Positions 1-5,456 of a stretch of 13,138 nucleotides of DNA are shown here, piece after piece. Position numbers and translations under genes: made by a program. This DNA comes from DASWHX01 sp036397995. GTDB taxonomy: Bacteria > Bacteroidota > Bacteroidia > Cytophagales > Cyclobacteriaceae. A model generated the notes under the pieces. The model made no database searches. It saw only the letters and a program-made list of their open reading frames with translations, and was not told the origin of the DNA. Every line of letters begins with the position of its first letter. Within the stretch, counting starts at the first letter, position 1. The stretch covers positions 1-13,138 of the forward strand of contig DASWHX010000105.1 of NCBI GenBank assembly GCA_036397995.1. Reading direction: 5' to 3'.

Positions 1-90
1 AATTATTTCAATGTTCTTCTCCCTCTTTTCAAGCAAGGCGAGCGTTTGCCTGCTTTTCATGCACCTGGGATTATGGTATATGGTAACCAT
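1..90 (-). CDS. arsC: ArsC-family arsenate reductase-like protein, 5' part only (runs off the left edge)
   Basis: The first 30 codons are present, starting at the ATG at 90 and open to base 1. The translation begins MVTIYHNPRCMKSRQTLALL, which matches the start of the glutaredoxin-dependent ArsC/YfgD family (thioredoxin fold): a first beta strand (VTIYHNP), then the redox-active Cys10 and the Ser-Arg typical of the HNPxCxxSR signature. In the family this Cys attacks arsenate and is recycled by glutathione/glutaredoxin; many members have no proven arsenate activity. The usual residue after the Cys is Ser; here it is Met, a mild variation. The gene starts 28 nt after the hslV stop on the same strand, so it is probably co-transcribed with E2 and hslV. 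The related Spx/YffB proteins are less likely because they lack the HNPRC...SR context. Family assignment is fairly sure; substrate is not. Confidence 0.8.
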   Translation of the reverse strand, partial: MVTIYHNPRCMKSRQTLALLEKREKNIEII

Positions 91-118
91 CAAGAGTGAT
101 TGTTAGAGCGTACCGTAA

Positions 119-661
119 CTATAATTTCTCAATCACAAAATTATGATTCGTATAAATACAAATATCCGCCGCTATGGTCAGGCTTTCTTTTACTATTTCT
201 TCGGCAGATAAATTCCCTGAGAATTTTTTAAGTGCCATGGCTGCTGACTGCGCATACATGCTTCCTGAACCAATTGCTGCAATATCATGATCGGGTTCTA
301 TAACATCCCCCGTTCCGGACAAGATCAAAATTTCTTCTTTATTTGCCACTATGAGCATTGCCTCCAATCGCCGCAGGAATCTGTCCGTTCTCCAGTCCTT
401 AGCTAATTCGATAGCCGCTCTTTTCATATTTCCACCGTAGCTGCTTAGCTTTTCGTCAAATCTTTCCAATAAGGTAAAGGAGTCGGCAGTAGAACCCGCA
501 AAGCCGGCAATCACTTTTCCATCCTGGAGCTTGCGAATTTTTCTAACGTTACTTTTTGCCACATAATTTCCCATGGTAGCTTGTCCATCGGCACCAATAG
601 CAACGCTATCCATGTGACGAACCGCTATGACAGTAGTGGCATGTATCTCAGTTTTTTTCAT
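119..661 (-). CDS. hslV: HslV, proteolytic subunit of the ATP-dependent HslUV (ClpYQ) protease
   Basis: HslV forms the double hexameric proteolytic chamber that works with the AAA+ unfoldase HslU in the cytoplasm. The 180-residue product is full length for the family. After an eight-residue leader (MKKTEIHA) comes Thr-Thr; numbering from the first Thr as residue 1, the catalytic partners Asp17 (in GADGQATMG) and Lys33 (in NVRKIRKL) fall at the expected places. Further hallmarks are VIAGFAGSTADSFTL, the ELAKDWRTDR helix, the AIGSG loop and a C-terminal CIYTNHNFVIE. The leader must be removed to expose Thr1, as in Thermotoga and Bacillus relatives that also carry a short H-A/G leader. The ATG lies 2 nt after the E2 stop, so translation is probably coupled to E2. 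No good Shine-Dalgarno is seen right before it. hslU is not in this window. Confidence 0.97.
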   Translation of the reverse strand: MKKTEIHATTVIAVRHMDSVAIGADGQATMGNYVAKSNVRKIRKLQDGKVIAGFAGSTADSFTLLERFDEKLSSYGGNMKRAAIELAKDWRTDRFLRRLEAMLIVANKEEILILSGTGDVIEPDHDIAAIGSGSMYAQSAAMALKKFSGNLSAEEIVKESLTIAADICIYTNHNFVIEKL

Positions 662-663
662 TT

Positions 664-2286
664 TTATACAAGAATTCTGATCGGTTCCTCCAGCATTTGC
701 TTTAGAGTCTGAAGAAACGCCGACCCGATGGCACCATCAACAACGCGGTGATCACAGGAAAGTGTGACTTTCATTACGTTGCCAGGCACGACTTCCCCAT
801 TTTTTACCACCGGAGTTTCTTTGATTCCCCCCACCGCGAGGATGCAGGCATCCGGCGGATTAATAATCGCGGTGAATTCTTCAATACCAAACATCCCTAA
901 ATTTGAAATAGTAAACGTGTTACCTTCCCAGTCTTTCGGTTGAAGTTGTTTGCTTTTTGCCTTCACCCCTAAATCCTTCACCTCAGCTGAAATTTGTGAC
1001 AAGGTTTTACCATCGGCAAAACGAACTACAGGAACCAAAAGTCCTTCATCCACTGCCACCGCTACACCAATATGAATATGCTTATTATAGCGAATCTTAT
1101 CACCTAACCAGGAGCTGTTAACTTTTGGATGTTGTCTCAGCGCAGCAGCTGATGCTTTAATTATGATATCATTAAATGAAATTTTAACCGGAGATATTTC
1201 ATTGAGCGCATTTCTTGCAGAAATACACTTTTCCATATTAATCTCCATGGTTAGATAAAAGTGTGGGGAAGTATATTTACTATCTGACAAGCGCTTTGCA
1301 ATGGTTTTGCGCATTTGGCTGATTGTAACTTCTTCGTATCTTTCTTCACCAATCACTTCAGGTATTACTACCTGCTGTACGGCAGGTTTTGATTTTCCAG
1401 GTATATAAGCTTCAACATCTTTCTTTGTTACGCGGCCATTATCACCGGTTCCTGTTATCAAATTAATGTCATATCCTTTGTCTTTCGCCATTTTCCTGGC
1501 CAATGGAGAAGCTAAAATTCTTCCGTTGGCCAATCCCTGTTTTTCTGGATTTGTTTCCTGTATTTGCTCAACAGGAGCTGATTCAGCAAAAGGCGGAGCC
1601 TGCGTTTTAACTGTTGCTGAAACTGAAATAGTCGCTTTCTGTTTATGAGCCTTTATTAGAGATTGGTAATCGGCACCTTTCTCACCAATTACGGCAATCA
1701 CGCCATCTACTTCCACCGATTCCCCGGCTTTAACTCCAATATAAAGTAAAGTACCGTCCTCATAGGCTTCGAGTTCCATGGTCGCTTTATCGGTTTCAAC
1801 CTCAGCTATTATGTCGCCCGATTTTACAGTGTCTCCCACCTTCTTCAACCAATTTGCAATTGTACCCTCCGTCATGGTATCACTCATTTTGGGCATGGTA
1901 ATTACTGAAGCCTTTATATCAGAGGTGTCCCTTTCTTCTTCATTTTTTTTTGAAGTTTCTTTTCCATCCATCCCAAGTTTCTTATCATCCTTCCCGTTGG
2001 AAGATGCATTCCCTCCTTCATCCTTCAGGAGATCATCAAAACTCTCTCCTTTTTTACCAATTACGGCGATAATTCCATTCACAGGCGCGGCTTCACCATC
2101 CTTAATTCCGATGTGCAATAAGGTTCCATCTTCATAAGCTTCCAGTTCCATTGTGGCTTTATCTGTTTCTACTTCCGCGAGTATATCGCCGGCCTTTACT
2201 TCATCACCAACCTTCTTCAGCCATTTTGCAATGACACCTTCTTCCATTGTGTCACTCATTTTGGGCATTCTGATAACTTCAGCCAT
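664..2286 (-). CDS. pdhC: Dihydrolipoamide acetyltransferase, E2 of the pyruvate dehydrogenase complex
   Basis: E2 forms the core of the complex and transfers the acetyl group from lipoamide to CoA. The 540-residue product has two lipoyl domains (about 1-80 and 126-205) with the lipoylated lysines at K43 and K167, each in ETDKATMELEAYEDGTLL; a peripheral subunit-binding domain (about 255-293, ILASPLARKMAKDKG...GRVTKKDV); and the acyltransferase domain (about 315-540) with SNLGMFGIEEFTAIINPPDA and the catalytic DHRVVDG (His513, Asp517). The sequence around the active site and the two lipoyl domains fit pyruvate dehydrogenase E2 better than the branched-chain or 2-oxoglutarate forms. The linker between the lipoyl domains (about 88-126) is rich in Lys, Glu, Asp and Gly rather than the common Ala/Pro. 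The E1 genes are not next to it on the upstream side. The start is a clear ATG with a promoter-like sequence just upstream; hslV follows after 2 nt. Confidence 0.95.
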   Translation of the reverse strand: MAEVIRMPKMSDTMEEGVIAKWLKKVGDEVKAGDILAEVETDKATMELEAYEDGTLLHIGIKDGEAAPVNGIIAVIGKKGESFDDLLKDEGGNASSNGKDDKKLGMDGKETSKKNEEERDTSDIKASVITMPKMSDTMTEGTIANWLKKVGDTVKSGDIIAEVETDKATMELEAYEDGTLLYIGVKAGESVEVDGVIAVIGEKGADYQSLIKAHKQKATISVSATVKTQAPPFAESAPVEQIQETNPEKQGLANGRILASPLARKMAKDKGYDINLITGTGDNGRVTKKDVEAYIPGKSKPAVQQVVIPEVIGEERYEEVTISQMRKTIAKRLSDSKYTSPHFYLTMEINMEKCISARNALNEISPVKISFNDIIIKASAAALRQHPKVNSSWLGDKIRYNKHIHIGVAVAVDEGLLVPVVRFADGKTLSQISAEVKDLGVKAKSKQLQPKDWEGNTFTISNLGMFGIEEFTAIINPPDACILAVGGIKETPVVKNGEVVPGNVMKVTLSCDHRVVDGAIGSAFLQTLKQMLEEPIRILV

Positions 2287-2302
2287 AAATTGGGTGTTTC
2301 TT

Positions 2303-2334
2303 CAAAAATACCTGTAAATATATCTAATTTCAAG
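2303..2334 (-). promoter_or_regulatory. Putative Bacteroidota-type promoter for the E2-hslV-arsC run
   Basis: On the minus strand CTTG (2334-2331) is followed, after exactly 20 nt, by TATTTTTG (2310-2303). This fits the known Bacteroidota consensus TTG/TTTG, 19-21 nt, TAnnTTTG, with a full match in the -7 element and three of four in the -33 element. Transcription would begin near 2296, giving a leader of about 10 nt before the E2 ATG. The site lies in the 61-bp gap after the upstream barrel protein gene, in which I see no terminator hairpin, so read-through from upstream is also possible. Confidence 0.55.
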
Positions 2335-2347
2335 CTAGCGGAATGCT

Positions 2348-5281
2348 CTAAAACCCAAAACTTCCAATCAGGAATTCGTAACTAAAGGGGTCTTGTCCGG
2401 AGCCAAAGGGGTCGTTCATGAAATTGAAGCGAACTCCCATTTCCAACGGATAAAGCAACCGGAATAAATTAAAGTCAAAAGTTATTTCAGCTCCATAGGA
2501 TAAATAATCAACTGTAAATGGTGGAAAGGCAAGATTTCTGTCCGGAATTCTTACAGATTCTCTGGTTCCTCTAGCAAAATCCACAAACAGGTTGGCTTTT
2601 ATCCTTTGGATATAGACTACAGGACCAACAGCGAGATCAGGATAAAGCAAAGGCATGGCATAAGTGACTGAGCCATAAGAATAATTATTGAATGAAGATG
2701 CTCCAAAGCCTCTTGGAAATTCAATCTGGTTTCTGAATCGATAGAAATCAGAATCCAGTGAAAGTTTCTGAGACTGAACTCCACCGCGAAGAAATAGAGA
2801 ATGATGTCTGAAAAACCCCGGGAAGAACAGGCCGGCCCTGAATGTAGTAATGTTACCCGTATAGTCACCGGCAATGGTACCGGAGGTTCTGAAAATAAAA
2901 TACTGTCCGAATTTGCTATTGATATCGCGCTTGCTCCGCCGCCATAACCGGGAAAAAAAGATACTAAAATTATTGGAAATGATATTACCATTTCCCTGGG
3001 ACACAGGAAATATAAGAAAGTTATCAGGATTCTCATTAGGGTTTTGATATCCCTCCTTATGGATATAAGACACGGAATTCTCAAATGTTAGGCCTGTAAA
3101 ATTTCTTCCATTGGTGAGATTTAAAGGAAGCGACAAACCGGTTTCCACTTCAGTTTCATACCAGGATAATTCAGTGATTTTGTTTGGGTTTAGTGTATCA
3201 GCCAGATCAAGATAAACAACTGTTTCATATCTCTTTCCATATATTATTGAAGAATTAATGGGCGTATATATACCTTGATAGCTAAAACCGCCCCTCCAGC
3301 TTTCAGTACCTTCGGTATTATTATATATATATCCGGCATCCCAGGCAATGTTGCTTAGTACATCCCTTGAACGAACTCCAATAAATAATTCTGAAGTAGT
3401 GGCATCCAGATAGGGTCCCCAGCTAACAGGAGTAAATATACCACTAAACTTTCTGTAGCGCTTTGATTCAAATTGAGTCTCAGGAATTGTATTAAGAAGG
3501 TCAGGATTATCCTCCTGCTGAACGATAGACCCATTAATGTCAATATTCCTGTCCTTCACCACCTCTAACGGTATCCATGAAGAAGGGTCCAATTCCTTTC
3601 TTACAATGTCCATTCCATTCGCCTGGAATAAATTATAGTAAAGATACTCTCCATCCGGACTTACATGCGGGTTGTAAGCTCCAAATTTCGCCTCTGTTAT
3701 CTGAAATATCTTACCGTTCGATATTTCTACTGCGTAAATATTATCAATACCATTGTAAGGCGAGTTATAAAATACATATTCTCCGTTCTGAACGGGATAT
3801 CCAACGTTTTCCGCGGATGGAAAAGTTAATTGCGTTTCGATCCCGGTTTCAACATCAAGCAATACAATACTTTTCCCCTCTTCATTCAACTTCACCACAA
3901 TTACACTTTTGTCATCCTCCATAAATCGCGGGTGCTGATAAAAACTGTTGTCCGGGTTAGGAAATTCCCTGATAACGGTCCCAGTCGCGCTTTGAAGTAT
4001 AGCAATTTGCTGTTTCCCTTCTTCCGATGTATACACGGAGACAATTTTTGTGAGGTCATAACTAATGTCTGCTGAAGCAAAATTCTCATTAATGGTTAAC
4101 CGGGTTACCAACTTTGTTGCATTATTATAGATTTTTACAGAAGAAAAAGTCCGCTTAGACCAGCGGATATCGGGTACATGTTCTGTCCATACGATCAAAC
4201 CTTTTTTTGCCGAAATCATTGGTGATCGATTCAAAACTCCAGGCGTGAAAATCTGTTTCTCTTCTCCTGAAGGAGACATTGTTATAAATTGCTGAATGTT
4301 GCCAAGTCCTTCTCTGACAACAAGAATTGTGGTATCATCAAGATGTTGTGGATAGAGGTAGTTGGTAAAAACTTTGCGGTTTTCATTAGAAAAAATTTCA
4401 ACTTCCTCTTCTTCCACTAAATTTTCCTGCCATTTGCTTTTCATTTCACTCATCATTTCCTTAAAAATCGGTAGCAAATATTTGCCTGTATTTCTCTTCA
4501 TGGCGATAGAAAAAGTAAAGGGAAGGAATGAATGAGCATTTGCTTGTTTAAGGATGGGATCCCATATCTGTCTACCGTACTTATTTCGCAAATATGTTGA
4601 CATAAAATAACCGATCCGGTAATGGTCTGGAATAAAATCCCTGTAAGATCCCAGGTATTGCTTGTAGTAGGAATACGGCTTGTCATTAGTCAGCAGCGGT
4701 GTTCTGAACTCAATATCAAATTCAGGATTTCTTCCTCTGCCGCTTCGGCTCATCGAGGTTTCAATAACAACCGCATCTCCTTCCCAAAACCATGTTGGTG
4801 TTGCAAGCACTGCCATTGCATTAAATGCCTCAGGACCAAAAAGCATATAACTCAGCTTACTAAATCCGGTCTTAGCTTTTTGAAACTGAACGATATGCCT
4901 GTACTCGTGGAGAGTTACGAATGGTATCCATTCATTGCTTCCAACTAAATTGTGATCCTGGGGAGGTGCAGTAAAAATTTCTGACCGCCTTGGAGCCATC
5001 GAGACAAAACCATTGGAAACTGAAGTCTGATTATTTACTACGACGCGTATCTTTCGAGGTGATGTATTCAGGCTTTTTGACGCCGGACCATAAAAGTGTT
5101 CAAGTGCATTGGCAATTCTTCCGGCCTGTTTAGCACCTGATTCTGGATAGATAATTTTGAAGTGTGGTGTATTTATTTGCCACCATTTTATGGAGGCTGG
5201 GTAACTTTCCAGTTCCTGGGCCTTCAGGGAAAAACCGGAAAAAAGTATCCATCCCAGAAAAACAGCCCTTTTAAAGTTCAT
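2348..5281 (-). CDS. Exported peptidase-MA-like / TolB-type propeller / outer-membrane barrel protein
   Basis: No named gene is recognised, but the architecture is readable. From the ATG at 5281 the product has 977 residues. Residues 1-22 form a signal peptide (basic MNFKR, hydrophobic core, SLKA before QE). A domain to about residue 180 carries TLHEYRHIVQFQ, an HExxH zinc motif (His125, Glu126, His129), and WFWEG about 38 residues later, whose Glu167 is a good third ligand; this is the layout of gluzincins such as peptidase MA. Residues of about 310-590 have repeated TolB/PD40-like blades, for example YNPHVSPDGEYLYYN. The rest, ending in FLIGSFGF, is rich in alternating aromatic strands and looks like a beta barrel with the C-terminal Phe expected for Bam-dependent insertion. 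The TTG three codons upstream (5290) would add only Thr-Ser before the Met and is an unlikely start. Similar proteins are often labelled TolB-like; substrate unknown. The gene is divergent from the M16 gene. Confidence 0.8.
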   Translation of the reverse strand: MNFKRAVFLGWILFSGFSLKAQELESYPASIKWWQINTPHFKIIYPESGAKQAGRIANALEHFYGPASKSLNTSPRKIRVVVNNQTSVSNGFVSMAPRRSEIFTAPPQDHNLVGSNEWIPFVTLHEYRHIVQFQKAKTGFSKLSYMLFGPEAFNAMAVLATPTWFWEGDAVVIETSMSRSGRGRNPEFDIEFRTPLLTNDKPYSYYKQYLGSYRDFIPDHYRIGYFMSTYLRNKYGRQIWDPILKQANAHSFLPFTFSIAMKRNTGKYLLPIFKEMMSEMKSKWQENLVEEEEVEIFSNENRKVFTNYLYPQHLDDTTILVVREGLGNIQQFITMSPSGEEKQIFTPGVLNRSPMISAKKGLIVWTEHVPDIRWSKRTFSSVKIYNNATKLVTRLTINENFASADISYDLTKIVSVYTSEEGKQQIAILQSATGTVIREFPNPDNSFYQHPRFMEDDKSVIVVKLNEEGKSIVLLDVETGIETQLTFPSAENVGYPVQNGEYVFYNSPYNGIDNIYAVEISNGKIFQITEAKFGAYNPHVSPDGEYLYYNLFQANGMDIVRKELDPSSWIPLEVVKDRNIDINGSIVQQEDNPDLLNTIPETQFESKRYRKFSGIFTPVSWGPYLDATTSELFIGVRSRDVLSNIAWDAGYIYNNTEGTESWRGGFSYQGIYTPINSSIIYGKRYETVVYLDLADTLNPNKITELSWYETEVETGLSLPLNLTNGRNFTGLTFENSVSYIHKEGYQNPNENPDNFLIFPVSQGNGNIISNNFSIFFSRLWRRSKRDINSKFGQYFIFRTSGTIAGDYTGNITTFRAGLFFPGFFRHHSLFLRGGVQSQKLSLDSDFYRFRNQIEFPRGFGASSFNNYSYGSVTYAMPLLYPDLAVGPVVYIQRIKANLFVDFARGTRESVRIPDRNLAFPPFTVDYLSYGAEITFDFNLFRLLYPLEMGVRFNFMNDPFGSGQDPFSYEFLIGSFGF

Positions 5282-5397
5282 AGAAGTCAAAACCTAGTAA
5301 AAACAATGCCAATATAGTTTGATTAATGATAATTATTCTTAGTAAAAATCAACGGTGAAATTTTAATGCCCGATAACAATGGTATTTTTATGAATGG

Positions 5398-5429
5398 TTT
5401 TAATAAAAGGTTCAAAATTCATAATTTTG
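5398..5429 (+). promoter_or_regulatory. Putative Bacteroidota-type promoter for the M16 peptidase gene
   Basis: TTTT (5398-5401) and TAATTTTG (5422-5429) are separated by 20 nt. The -7 element matches TAnnTTTG fully and the -33 element matches TTTG in three of four bases. Transcription would begin near 5436, leaving a leader of about 20 nt before the ATG at 5457. The 175-bp region between the two divergent genes must also serve the minus-strand barrel gene, but I found no convincing promoter for that direction. Confidence 0.45.
5413..5429. repeat. Short perfect inverted repeat overlapping the putative M16 promoter
   Basis: CAAAATT, a three-base spacer CAT and AATTTTG form a 7-bp perfect inverted repeat (8 bp if the flanking T/A at 5412 and 5430 is counted). 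Its right arm coincides with most of the -7-like element TAATTTTG at 5422-5429. This is the geometry of a small operator, but AT-rich intergenic DNA yields such palindromes by chance fairly often. Confidence 0.35.
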
Positions 5430-5456
5430 ATGCCTTCATAACAAAAAATAAGAATC

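Noticed and set aside
1778..2137. Plus-strand reading frame of 119 codons inside E2
   Set aside because: It is the complement of the lipoyl-domain region; its Ser/Phe/Pro-rich content is what antisense of Glu/Lys/Gly-rich codons gives.
664..2286. E2 as branched-chain or 2-oxoglutarate dehydrogenase E2
   Set aside because: Two lipoyl domains and the GMFGIEEFTAIINPPDA segment favour the pyruvate dehydrogenase form.
2287..2347. Terminator between the barrel protein gene and E2
   Set aside because: Only a 6-bp palindrome GCTAGC is present, with no stem of useful length and no adjacent T-run.
2617..3084. Minus-strand frame of 155 codons within the barrel protein
   Set aside because: It is an alternate frame of a well-supported barrel-coding segment with no motif of its own.
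5281..5290. TTG start at 5290 for the barrel protein
   Set aside because: The ATG at 5281 opens a standard signal peptide directly; the TTG would add only three residues and has no ribosome site.
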